A stretch of 64,000 bases of DNA. It comes from Ctena decussata. Taxonomy: Eukaryota > Mollusca > Bivalvia > Lucinida > Lucinidae. The position numbers and the translations under genes were made by a program. Of this stretch, positions 1 through 11,700 are shown one piece after another. The notes beneath the pieces were generated by a model. The model was not told the DNA's origin, did not search any database, and saw nothing but the letters and a program-made list of their open reading frames with translations. The stretch is taken from contig OZ022506.1 of the NCBI GenBank assembly GCA_963989385.1, forward strand, positions 21,763,903 to 21,827,902, in the 5' to 3' direction. The stretch's first letter is position 1, and each line of letters starts with the position of its first letter.

Positions 1-520
1 ATATCCACGATTATACCACCTTCAAGGATAATTTCATTACAGCTAAGTAAACCAATTCATGAAAGTTAACTACATGGCAACTGACATACCGTCAGAATAC
101 TGACTGTGAAAATTCTGGTTAGAACTTGCAAATTGTACGAACTGACATGGCTACGAATCGGCTTGAGCTGACCAAAGCAGACGATTTTTTAGAACATAAA
201 ATGATTTTAGCGATATTTGCGAGGAAAAATCTGAAGTGAGTTGGCTACTATGCTATTTCAGAGGACATTTCTTTCACTAACGTGGGGTATTATGTTTTCA
301 TGCTAAAAATTTGGGCTTTCCAACTTTACCAGCAAATTTGTTTTCAATGCGCTGTGTAAGTACATCATGGGTAAAACCTGATACCACCCAGAAATCTGAC
401 GGCCATATTGTTGTTGTTGTTGTATAATAGGCACACCTCTTCTCGAGTAGAACTGTTGTCGGTGGTGTAGCAGTGTCCGTATACCAATTTCAATTATTTA
501 AAATGGGTGGCAAGAAATTT
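1..520. other. Non-coding stretch, no gene recognised
   Basis: No supported coding region or recognisable element. The only visible structure is a short TTG trinucleotide run around 408-423. Confidence 0.5.
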
Positions 521-1006
521 GCAGGACCAACCATGGGGGGGGGGGGGGGGGGGGTATTCATGATGGAGACAGGCTTATTTTTTTCACTGGCCTCTGGAAA
601 CAATTTCTTTTCTTTTTTTTCACCTTGAGCGAGCTAATTTCTTCTCCTTTTTTTAAATTTAAAGGCTGAACTATCAGATCCTTATTTATTTGACCTTAAC
701 ATCCTGTTATAAAAGGATATAACAGCAATGCAAGAATGGTCTGAAAAGTGGTTTTGAATCAGGTACCCGTGACTTGCAGAGCCAACCATGGGGCTGGGGG
801 GCGGGGGCTGGTATTCATGGTGGAGACAGGATTATTTTTTTCACTGGCCTCTGGAAACAATTTCTTTTCTTTTTTTCACCTTGAGGGAGCTAATTTCTTC
901 TCTTTTTTTAAATTTATAGGCTGAACTATCAGATCCTTATTTATGTGACCTTAACATCCTTTTATAAAAGAATAACAGCAATGCAAGAATGGTCTGAAAA
1001 GGGGTT
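521..1006 (+). repeat. Tandem pair of ~230 bp units (transposon end joined to LINE sequence)
   Basis: Two direct copies, about 521-753 and 776-1006, share the order CCAACCATGG, G-rich tract (pure poly-G at 536-553 in the first copy), GGTATTCATG, CACTGGCCTCTGGAAAC, CTGAACTATCAGATCC and a LINE-derived end at CAAGAATGGTCTGAAAAG. The non-LINE part is homologous, in opposite orientation, to the right end of the element at 55829-58089. The second copy runs directly into the LINE remnant that follows, so the duplication covers a transposon-LINE junction. Confidence 0.7.
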
Positions 1007-1850
1007 ATCATGCTTTCACCCCGAAAAGTGTAAATGTATGAGGGTAGGGAGTACTGATATTAACATGGTTACTTATCATCTCAAAGAAGGACAGAAGGGT
1101 ATGGAGGTAACAGATCATGAAAGGGACACTGGAGTAGTGATAGACAACAAACTTTCTTTAGAAAAAACATATCAGCGAAAAGATCAATAAAGCGAATTCA
1201 ATAATGGGAGTTATACGCAGAACATTTGAATTTCTTGATTAGAAAACTTTTAAATTGCTATATACCTCATTAGGAAGACCTCATCTTGAATATTCTAACC
1301 AAGTCTGCAACCCATACTTAAAGAAACATACAGATTTACTAGAGAATGTAAAGAGACGATCTACCAAGTTGATACCAGGACTTTCTAATTTTTCATATGA
1401 AGAGAGATTAAAAATATTGAATCTACCATCACCAGCATACAGAAGGACAAGAGGAGACATGATTGAGATGTATAAGATTCTGTCTGGAAAATATGATCCC
1501 GAAGTTTCAAATTTTATTCAGTTGCGACAAGATTCCTGTACTCGAGGTCATAGATACAAAATATTTAAGAAAAGACCCAGGCTAAATATAAGACAATATT
1601 CATTCTGTGTAAGAGCAGTGCATTTGTGGAACGAGTTACCTGATAGAGTGGTGGAGGCAAATACAGTAAGAACATTTGAAGTTAGACTCGACAAGTTATG
1701 GAAAGGCCAACCACTAAGATTCCAGTAGAGAGAGGATACCAAAGCACTGATCGGACGTGACCTAAAACAATATAATGAAGAATTCGAGCTGGTCCAAAAG
1801 GCCCATGAGCAGGGCCTTCTACCAGAAGAGGATCTGTAAGAATCTATTAG
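955..1850 (+). pseudogene. Non-LTR retrotransposon remnant, 3' end of reverse transcriptase ORF
   Basis: The translated plus strand carries the RT thumb/C-terminal region of CR1/L2/jockey-type LINEs. One frame (to 1190) has the pattern WSEKG, FHPEKCKCMRVG, YHL, then a degraded DLGV-like block. A second frame (about 1255-1728) continues with YTSLGRPHLEYSNQVCNPY, LLENVKRRSTKLIPGL, YRRTRGDMIEMYKILSG and FCVRAVHLWNELPD, the usual C-terminus of these proteins. A frameshift near 1187 and a stop near 1240 separate the pieces, and endonuclease and RT catalytic blocks are absent. It is a 5'-truncated inactive copy; clade is not resolved. Confidence 0.85.
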
Positions 1851-2944
1851 AAAAATAATGAGTCCATCGCCTTATTTACAACTTAAATAACTATATACAG
1901 TAAGGGCAGCAAAGTAGCGGGAAGTAACGCAAGGCAATGCACGGTAGTACAAAGTAACGCAAGGTATCAAAAGGTAGTACAGTGATGCTACAAAGGGTAA
2001 AATAAATGTAGAAAAGCTGGCAATATGTAAACTGTTTATGCTCTTGCACCATTTAAATATCAAGATATAGGAAGACCGTTTGGATGTTGAATCGACGTCA
2101 AGACATTAAGTAAGCATTTATATAATGTTTCAAAATTATATGCCTGCTAGTTGAGGTCTCATTATTTGAGTGACACGCAAAAAACTCTTCAGAGCCCCAA
2201 AGAATCACAGGATATTTCCTTTACCTGCACAGAACCGAATGACCCTTACCTCCGCACCCGAGTTGAGACAAACTTGTAAAAGCGTCACAAAACTCGTAAT
2301 ACATAAGAAACTTTACATATACAAACAGCTTTTATCATTCGTCCTACATTTTAAAATTGCTAGAAGGGTAGACTCATAAACATGCAACTGCGATATCTAA
2401 TTGGCTCATAAGTTTTAAAACAGTGAAGATGTCTGTGAGCTAATGAACAGCCTTACAGACTTTTAACTGAGTTTGAGACAAGCAAACTTTGGCAGAATGA
2501 GACAGTACAATGTTATTGCAACTTGAGTCAGGGGTATGATACAAGCATTTTCCAAATGCTTTTATTCCTATTTGCCTTTCTAATAGTTTTTTTTTTCTCT
2601 CATTATTTCTCATACTTTCATTGTATTGTGTGATGTTCAAATAAACTTTAAAATCTTAAATAAACTCGACAGAATCAATCTCCACGTGCAAAAGAATGAC
2701 TGTAGTTATACAAATGAAGCAATTGACCCCGCTTCCACCCATTAAGAGCAATTGGTCGGGGCTTCACATGATCAGTTTATGCCTACAGTTTTAAATGATA
2801 TCATCTTTTGAACCAATTGTCTTATTAATTTCATTTGGCTAGAAACCGCGTAGGCCCTGCATCGAACAAGCGCGGAAAAATGAAGTGTCAAATCCTCTTG
2901 ACAGCCTTAGAGCGAATCTCCAAAGGATCAGAAATGTATACAAG
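1851..2944. other. Intergenic stretch without recognisable gene
   Basis: AT-rich sequence. A short degenerate repeat of GTAACGCAAGG and GGTAGTAC words lies at about 1905-1985. No coding region or element ends could be supported. Confidence 0.5.
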
Positions 2945-4440
2945 TAGCCCAAGAGGGCAACGATCGCTCACCTGAGTACCAATGTAAACCAGCCCCCGCT
3001 CCCGCTGCGGAATATTTGGACCCCAGGGTCATGCCTGCCAGGATTTATGTAGGGGATCACTTAACATTGCTACATACTAAATATGTATGCTCAGGGTATT
3101 TTGATTCCAGAGAAAAAGAGGTTTTATGTTTTTCGCTCTTAAGCTCTATATTAAATGATCCCCGGGGCGTGGCCAGTTTGGACCCCCAGGGAATGGTTTG
3201 GCAGGATTTAGGTAGGGTAAGCAGTTTCAAACAAATGAATCCCCCAGCCCCCACAAGGCGTGGCCAGTTTTGACCCAAGTGACATGATTGGCATGATTTA
3301 TATAGGAGACCACAAAACATTGCTACGTACTAAAATTCATGCTCATGGCCTTTGGTTTCAGAGAAAAAGATTTTTGACGGTTCTTTAGCTATAGACATGT
3401 AGCTCTATATTAATAAATGACCCCCGGGACGAGGCCAGTTTTGACCCCAGGGGCATAGTTGGCAGGATTTATGTAGGAGACCAGTAAACATTGCTACATA
3501 CTTTATGTTTTAGCTCTTGGTATCAAGGTTTCAGAGAAGAATATTTTTGAAGGTTGTTTTAGCAATAGAGCTCTATATAGACAAATGACTCCTGGGGTGC
3601 AGCCAGTTTTGACCCAAGGGGCTTGATTGGCAGGATTTATGTAGGGGACTACTAAACATTGCTCAAATACTAAATATAGACTCTGGGCCTCGTGGTTTCC
3701 GAGGAGAAGTTTTTTAAGTTTTTCCCAAATGTTATAAGTCTAATAGAGCTAATGACCCCAGGGTCGTAGCCAATCTGGACCACAGGGACATGGTTAACGG
3801 GAGATATGTAGAAGACCACTAAATATTGCTGCATATTAAATATTTTAGCTCTCAGAGAAGATGTTTTGAGTGTTTCCCATTATAAGTCTGTGGGAGCTAA
3901 TGAGCCCGGGGCATGGCCAATTCGGACCCCATGGGCATGGTTGGCAGTATTTATGTAGGAGACCACTAAACATTGTTACATATTAAATATATCTTTCTTT
4001 CTTCCATTTACGCCTTAACCCCAGAAGGGGACACAGACGGTGTACTTTTGTACACTCCAGTGTTGCAGGATGAAAGCCTACATATAGCCATGTAGCTATA
4101 GTAGGGATCTTTAACCTGCACAGGGGATAACTTTCCCTGCACAGGGGGCCTCCAGTTAACGTCCCGATCCGAAGGACTGCACACTTGTTAGCATCATCCC
4201 TGCAAATGATGCTAGAAAAACGCGTTCGGACATAGGAAGATTTCACCTCGGGTGAGGCTCGAACCCATGACCTCTGACTTCAGAAGTTCAGAGTCAAGTG
4301 CACTAACCACTGAGCCACCGCGCTTTTTTTTATATATATAGGCCCTAGGCCTCATGGTTTCAGAGCAGAAGATTTTTTTAAGTTTTTCCTATTATAAGTC
4401 TATGGGAGCTAATGAGTCAGACTTGGTCTGTCAACATGAA
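2945..4440 (-). mobile_element. Helentron-associated-like element with internal minisatellite
   Basis: Read on the minus strand, the left end (2945-2985) ends with CTCAGGTGAGCGATCG then GCCCTCTTGG, matching the right terminus of the element at 6050-9146 (GCTCAGGCGAGC, then GGCCCTCTTG). The body is a tandem array of about seven units of 150-170 bp, each with GGCAGGATTTATGTAGG, ACATTGCTACATACT and GACCCCAGG words, from about 3000 to 4440. The array is interrupted by a SINE. The opposite end is not recognisable. The class assignment rests on end structure plus internal satellite, known for HINE elements in bivalves. Confidence 0.6.
3993..4331 (-). mobile_element. tRNA-derived SINE, family A, copy 1
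   Basis: On the minus strand it starts with a poly-A-like lead, then GCGGTGGCTCAGTGGTTAG (box A region) and GGTTCGAGCC (box B), a body containing GGATGATGCTAACAAGTGTG-like and GGCCCCCTGTGCAGGG-like words, and ends in a GAAAGAAAG tail. It is homologous along its length to the plus-strand copy at 62602-62930. AT-rich ATATAT flanks on both sides are the probable target duplication. It interrupts a unit of the surrounding minisatellite. Confidence 0.85.
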
Positions 4441-4504
4441 CATGCAGACTGTAATTACTGTCAATGTTTGCATCCCAAAGATTTTTAAGGTCTTTCTCTG
4501 TGAT

Positions 4505-4603
4505 GGAGTGTAGAGGCGAAGTGTTTGTGCACCGGACTCATGATCAAAGGTTCAAAAGTTCGAATCCCACCAGTCCCTGCACTATTGCTTTGAGCATATA
4601 ACG

Positions 4604-4660
<57 letters not shown>
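4505..4660 (+). repeat. tRNA-like SINE fragment followed by (TG)n microsatellite
   Basis: The segment GAGGCGAAGTGTTTGTGCAC followed by AAAGTTCGAATCCCACC resembles a degenerate tRNA head with box A and box B. A pure TG dinucleotide run of about 50 bp at 4607-4657 follows. No intact cloverleaf is claimed. Confidence 0.55.
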
Positions 4661-4663
<3 letters not shown>

Positions 4664-5001
4664 TTTCAGTTTGTATTTTGCAAGATATACTATAAAAAGG
4701 ACATGGAAGAGGCCAGCTGATACTGGAAAATCAAAGTACACGAAAGCATGTAATCCCCCCACTCCCCAACTCATCCGGACCCAAAGCATCAGCTCACAAA
4801 CATAAAAAAATAAATTGACCCCTTAGTAATAAAGGGTTTCAAATTGCACCCCCTAAATTCCTCCACCCCTCCCCCACCTTCCCCAGCTGATGAATATATA
4901 ACTTTCCGTATCTACAGTAACACGGTACTCGGCGCCCCATTACGGCGGCTATGGATTCGTTCCGCTGATGTGCGCGGGGAACATCGATAGGAGAATTGAA
5001 A

Positions 5002-5570
5002 GGGTCCGTGGAAACACCCCAAAACACCCCAAACCTCTACCAAACCACCCCAAACCAGCCTCCCCAGATCCACATCACCCCCTGTCCCCTCCACACATAC
5101 ACCAACACCGCTCCCTACCATACCAAACAGTATTTATATAGATTCAAAATAAAAAAAAAACACTTTAATAAGTGTTTACCCATAATATGTATGTATGTAT
5201 CTCTTTTAATAACTTCGGGTTTAAATATTAACGAAAAATTAATAATCTCAGTATAATGAAGTAAATTATTTTGTACGTTTATGTATGTCATGCTGGGTGG
5301 GCGGGGGAGGAGGGGGCGACCATTTATTCCACTCCAAACCAGCCACCCTGGATACAAACTAGAACCCCACCCCTTGCTCAGTGGCACGTTAATTAAAGAA
5401 TGAAGGGGGTGGAGGGGAGGAAAGAACTAATACTCACCAAATTGACCTAAAATGTTGGTGTCTTGGTGGGGTTCTAGTTTGTATCCAGGGAGGCTGGTTT
5501 TGGGTGGTATGAAAGTGGTTTGGGGTGGTTTGGGATGTTTTAGGGTGGTTTGGGGTGTTTCCACGGACCG
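5002..5570. mobile_element. Non-autonomous TIR element with 9-bp target duplication, upstream of PLRG1
   Basis: Terminal inverted repeats begin GGTCCGTGGAAACACCCCAA at 5003 and end with its complement at 5569. The inner part of each arm is a C-rich or G-rich run of ACCCC-type words. GAATTGAAA stands on both sides (4993-5001 and 5571-5579), a 9-bp target duplication as expected for Mutator-like (8-11 bp) or, less well, hAT (8 bp) elements. No transposase is encoded. It lies about 200 bp upstream of the PLRG1 start codon. Confidence 0.75.
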
Positions 5571-5766
5571 GAATTGAAATACTGTTACCAGTAACACGGA
5601 ATCAAGTGCCAGTGTGCTAGAGAAAGTTTGTGTGGTAATGGATTTTACCCAAAATAATTTAATATGGCCGCCTCCATACGTCGGAATTTGTTGAAGCTGT
5701 AAAATTATCATTTCAGCATTTTTCCTCGATCTTTTTCACTAACTACAGTAGTTTCTCAACTTCAAA
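5571..5766 (+). promoter_or_regulatory. Putative PLRG1 5' UTR/core promoter region
   Basis: Single-copy-looking sequence between the TIR element and the PLRG1 start codon. No TATA box is obvious. The start has an A at -3 (CAAAATGT), which suits initiation. Transcription start is unknown; this assignment is by position only. Confidence 0.35.
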
Positions 5767-8700
5767 ATGTCTGAGGTAAGTTTAAATTAATAGAACTTGC
5801 AAAGTATCGACAAACAGAAATGGCTTTGTTTTCAAATGGTCTTTGATGGAAAGGTTTTTAGTTCGGACGATACATAAAATGCGGCAAAGCATCAACAAAA
5901 ATAGGTACACACGTGAAAGTAGAAGAATATTTTATATATCAGTTATCTGATAATATGTTAATTACAATAAAGATAGTTATCTTACTTCTTAGCATTATTT
6001 AATCTGCTGGTGGCCATGTCACAAATTCATTTTATTTCTCTTTTTTTTAGCTCGCCTGAGCACGAAGTGCTCAGGGTGAGCTTTTAGGATACCGTGATGT
6101 CCGTCGTCAGTCGTACGTGTGGACGGACGTCTGGACGTCCGTCGGGACGTCTGTCCGGACGTTCGTCCGGACGTCCGTCAACTTTTGCTTGTGTACACTC
6201 GGTTGGTTGGTTGTTACTAAGCCCCAATTGGCCGTAGTGATCTCTCAGGTATGTTTCTCTACGGTATTCTTCTTTAGGTAGATTTAACACACTTGTACTC
6301 GCGTAGTAGGTGGTGCGCCGAATGTTCTTTTCACGTCTAGCGGGCACACTCTAGCGGGCACAGTTTTGATCCAATCTTTTTGAAACTTTGTGAGAATGTT
6401 TATCTCTATAAAATCTAGGCCAAGTTCGAAACTGGGTCATGTCGGGTCAAAAACTAGGTCAAATCATAGAAAAACCTTGTGTACGCTCTAGAAGGCACAG
6501 TTTTCATCCAAAGTTCATGAAACTTTGTCAGAATGTTTATCCTTATAATATCTAGGACAAGTTTGAAACTGGGTCATGTCAGGTCAAAAACTAGGTCATC
6601 AGGTCAAATCATAGAAAAACCTTGTGTACGCTCTAGAGGACACAGTTTTGATCCAATCTTTATGAAACTTTGACAGAATGTTTATCTCCATAAACTTTAG
6701 GCCAAGTTTGAAACTGGGTCATGTCCGGTCAAAAACTAGGTCACTAGGTCAAATCTTAGAAAAACCTTGTGTACACTCTAGAAGGCACAGTTTTCATCGA
6801 AAGTTCATGAAACTTTGTCAGAATGTTTATCCTCATAATATCTGGGACAAGTTCGAAACTGGGTCACGTCAGGTCAAAAACTAGGTCTTTAGGTCAAATC
6901 ATAGAAAAACCTTGTGTACGCTCTAGAGGACACAGTTTTTATCCGATCTTTATGAAACTTTGTCAGAATGTTTATCTCCATAAACTCTAGGCCAAGTTTG
7001 AAACTGGGTCATGTCTGGTCAAAAACTAGGTCACTAGGTCAAATCTTTGAAAAACCTTGTGTACACTCTAGAAGGCACAGTATTAATCCAAAGTTCCTGA
7101 AACTTTGTCAGAATGTTTATCCTTATAATATCTAGGACAAGTTTGAAACTGGGTCATGTCGGGTTAAAAGCTAGGTCACTAGGTCAAATCTTAGAAAAAC
7201 CTTGTGTACGCTCTAGAGGACACAGTTTTGATCCAATCTTTATGAAACTTTGTCAGAATGTTTATCTCCATAAACTCTAGGCCAAGTTTGAAACTGGGTC
7301 ATGTCGGGTCAAAAACTAGGTCACTAGGTCAAATCTTAGAAAAACCTTGTGTACGCTCTAGAGGACACAGTTTTGATCCGATCTTTATGAATCTTTGTCA
7401 GAATGTTTATCTCCAAAAAACTCTAGGCAGAGTTTGAAACTGGGTCATGTCAGGTCAAAAACTAGGTCACTAGGTCAAATCATAGAAATACCTTGTGTAC
7501 GCTCTAGAAGGCACAGTTTTGATCCAAAGTTCATGAAACTTTGTCAGAATGTTTATCCTCATAATATGTAGGACAAATATGAAAATGGGTCATGGCGTGT
7601 CAAAAACTAGGTCACTTGGTCAAATCTTAGAAAAACCTTGTGTACGCACTAGAAGGCATAGTTTTGTTCCAATCATCATGAAACTATGTCAAAATATTTA
7701 TTGTCCATATATCTAAGCCCCCTATGAAACTGAGTTACGTTGGGTCAAAAACTAGGTCACTAGGTCAAATCTTAGAAAAACTTTGTGTACACCCTAGAAG
7801 GCACAGTTTTGATCCAATCTTCATGAAACTCTGTCAGAATGTTTATCTTTATGAAATCTAGGTAAAGTAAGAGACTGGGTTGTGTCGGGTCAAAAACTAG
7901 GTTACTAGGTCAAATATAAGAACGACCTTGTATACGCTGCAGAGGGCACAGTTTTGATGCAATCTCAGTGAAACTTTGTCAGAATGTTTATTCTTACGTT
8001 ATCCAGGCCAAGTTTGAAACTGGGTCATGTCGGGTCAAAAACTAGGTCAAATATTAGGAAAGCCTTGTGTACGCTCTAGAGGTCACAGTTTTGATCCAAA
8101 GCTAATGAAATTTTGCCAGAATGTTTATCCTCACAATATCTAGGCCAAGGGTCATGTCGGGTCAAAAACTAGGTCAGATCTTAGAAAACCCTTGTGTACT
8201 TTCTAGAGGACACAGTTTTGATCCAATCTTTTTGAAACTTTGTCAGAATGTTTATCGTCACAATATTTAGGCCAAGTTTTAAGTAGATCATGTCGGGTCA
8301 AAAACTACGTCACTAGGTCAGATATAAGAACGACCTTGTGTACACTCTAGAGGGCACAGTTTTGATCCAATCTTCATGAACCTTTGTCAGAATGTTTATC
8401 CTCACAATATTCAGACCAAGTTTGAAACTGGGTCATGTGAGGTCAAAAACTAGGTCACTAGGTCAAATCTTAGAAAAACTTTGTGCAGACCCTAGAGGGC
8501 ACAGTTTTGATCCAATTTTCATGAAACTTTGTCAGAATGTTTATCTCCATAAAATCTAGGTCAAGTTTGAAACTAGGTCATGTTGGGTCAAAAGCTAGGT
8601 CACTAGGTCAAATCTTAGAAAAACCTTGTGTACGCTCTAGAAGGCACAGTTTTCATCCAAATTAAGTTATGCTGCAAGAATCAGAACTAACATTGCAATG

Positions 8701-11700
8701 ATGCCAGCCACAAACTCCTTGGAATACATGAGTTTCACCACATTGAGATAATGATGCTACCATTCTATCATCTGTCACAGTTTGCCTAGTTCAGTCTAGT
8801 TCAAATCCATCAAAGGAACTCGACATGAACAGGAACTTTTCGGAGAAGCGACTCTGCCATTTTCAGCTCACCTGAGACTTACAGTATTAGTGTTAGCTGC
8901 CTCTGTCATCCATCCATAAACATTTTCAAACATCTCTGAAACCACTGGGCAGACTAAACTCAAATTTCTTATGGAGCCTGCACATGGGTCAAAGGATTGA
9001 AAGTTCTTCAAATGATCTTGGTCACATGACCAAGGTGGCCGCCATTCCCATGTATGGTAAAAACTCTTATAATTATAAATCTTCACCAGAGCCAGTGAAC
9101 TGATTAATGCTCAGGCGAGCGATTCAGGGCCACCATGGCCCTCTTGTTTTTTGGATAGCAATTCTTTTATTTCTTTGATAACTTAAATGCCACACCACAA
9201 ACCTGCCACCATGGTCACATTTTGACCGAAAGCAGTACCAGAGGAATTGAAAAAGTAAGTCCTAATACTGATCTTCTACGTACACCATTCCTGCTTCATT
9301 CTAGCTTTGGGTGCTGCGTTGGAACTCTTTGCCTGGTGTGCCATTTGGTGAGGATAGTATGGAATTTTACTTGAGCAGAGTTCAAGACCCCGATTTGGAA
9401 AGGCTACAGCGGCCATGGAAGCAAGCAGGAAATTATGAACATTGTTCCTCTTTGTAAAATGGTGGGCAGGTCCGGATCCAGACCACCACATACTGGTGGG
9501 GCTCTGGATAACTGATGGGGCTGGGAGTGCGGAAATGTATTTGGGAAGGGGAGGGGCGGGGGGAGTGGGGCTCGAAAGTATATGACATACTTAGGGATGC
9601 ATTTGATGAGAATTTTTGACAATGTCTTTTTTAGCTGAAAATATTTGTTGTGACATCTCATTAGAATCGCCTCACCGAGGTGATTCCAATGAAATGTCAC
9701 AACATATATTTCAATCTAACCAGGCCCAGGTTGCGGAGCTGAAGCCCCAAAACCCACCCCCTGGATTCGGGGCTGGTGGGAGAACATACAGGTGTATCCA
9801 TACACTTCACAGCATATGAAAAAGGTAGAAGAAATGTCATGAAAATTAAAAAAACAACAACAAATAAATAAACATAAGAAACATAGCATAATAGAGCTCT
9901 GACTTCATTAAAGAACTGAAATATCAAAACACCTTAATGTGTCTTGTTTTCCTGCCATTTTCTCAAAGGGGAACATTATTTTGTGACTTCCTGTTTGCTT
10001 CCCTGGGGGATGAAATTCTTCTATCATGTCTATAAAGAATCTACTATTACAGGAAAGAATTTGCTTATAAGTTATAGGGGAGCAGTGATTTTTTTACAAA
10101 TCTCCTTCTTTGAGTCCCAGGACTCACAAGACCTAAAATCTTTGCATCCCAAGCTCAAGGGTTTTCATCTTTACTGGGATGCAAAAGCAATATTTTCTCT
10201 GCATCCCAAACTTAAAGGGCTTCAAAGGACAAGCCCTATAAGTAAAAAATAACCAACGTCAAGCTCCTGTGGTCACAGGAATAAAATAAATCACCTGTTG
10301 TCTCATTGTCAGACAGCGTATTGGATTTGGAGACATCCGTTGTCATTTTGGATTCGAAGTTTGATCGGTCGCATCATGATCTGCAACATCTGGCCTTGCG
10401 TGTTTGTCTTGCCCAAGAAGACCAAATAATGTTTGCTGCTTTGAATCAAGTTTGATCTTTTTCTTGTTTTTCGGAGGCATGATTACTTATTGACCCGGTG
10501 TATTAATAAAAGTTTGCACTTAGGTAAAAGACATCACCGTGGTCGATAATACTATGTTCCTCCGGTACTGGACAACTACTATTGATTATTGGTATTACAG
10601 GTAGACTTCGGTATTTAGCGGGAGTAGGAAAGACTATGGTACTGTTTTTTACCAGTAATATAACAATCTGCTAATGCACCGTTGCTATATTCTTAAAACG
10701 AAAGTAGCTTTGTAAATGAAGCCGAAATCGGAAGTTGGACTACCGATCGGCTATTTTTATGCGTCCCGGAACGCAGCCAAGGATTATTTTGCGTCCTCTG
10801 GGAAAATTTTGCGTCTAAGACGCAGGACGCAGGGGTAAAAAAATCACTGGGGGAGCAAATTCTTTTGTTGTTTTTCCTGAAAGTGTATTCATTTACCTTA
10901 AGAAAATTAAGGTCCGTAAGCAATAAGTTTGGTTAATTCAAATACTTGAACAGATGTAATTTACAACCTCTTGATTTGTCAAAAATGTCTTGGGAGAATG
11001 GCAAACAGATTAGCAGTGGATGGAGATGGATGGATGACTTGCAATTTTACGTGTTTTTTAACAGTTTTGCAATCATATCAGGACAATGGATGGAGGATAG
11101 CAAAAAGCTGTGAGCAATGGAACCCTGCTTGCAGTTGAAATGAATTTTGAGGTGGGGGAACCACTAGATCAGCAGGCCAGCAGTTAAGTCTCAGAGCTAC
11201 TTCGGCTCAGACTGCTCCTGATTTCATCTGGGTCTACCAGTAGACTGTTCGCTCAGATATGTACAAGCCTCTGAGGCCTAGTAGATAAGAGGACTGACTC
11301 TTAAACATTAGGTCTCTCACTGCTGTGGGTTGGAACCTCATTCAGCCCACAAGTGAGAAAAGTTCAGAAAACCAAGATAAACAGGGCTGGAAAATTCCAC
11401 TCATCTGCTTGTCATAACGAGTGGCTCATGCTAAAGGTCAAGTGAAATTAAACTGTTCCTAGTGCAAATTATTGAAATCACCATTTCTGTGGTCTTATTG
11501 GAAAAGTGACAATTTCTAGAATTTTCCTGTCTTGATAAGGTGTTTTTCCTAGAGAACTCAGGTTTCTGCCCACCTCTGCTGAACAATTGCCTCGATATAA
11601 ATGAAATATTCTTGAAAGGGCTATAAAACACATATGAGCCAAGACACGAGAAAACCAACAAAGTGGTTGTGTGCCCAGCAAAGACTCAGATCAGCCTGGG

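Noticed and set aside
4544..4805. Open frames encoding long His-Thr or Cys-Val repeats
   Set aside because: They are translations of the (TG)n microsatellite, with no conserved sequence around it.
6084..6347. Arg/Pro-rich frame with [15 protein letters not shown] repeats
   Set aside because: Comes from GGACGTCCG palindromic repeats at the end of the Helentron-like element; no sign of a protein gene.
6340..8665. Regular 145-bp array, considered as a CRISPR or coding repeat
   Set aside because: Units are contiguous without unique spacers, are too long, and lie in a eukaryotic intron between transposon ends.
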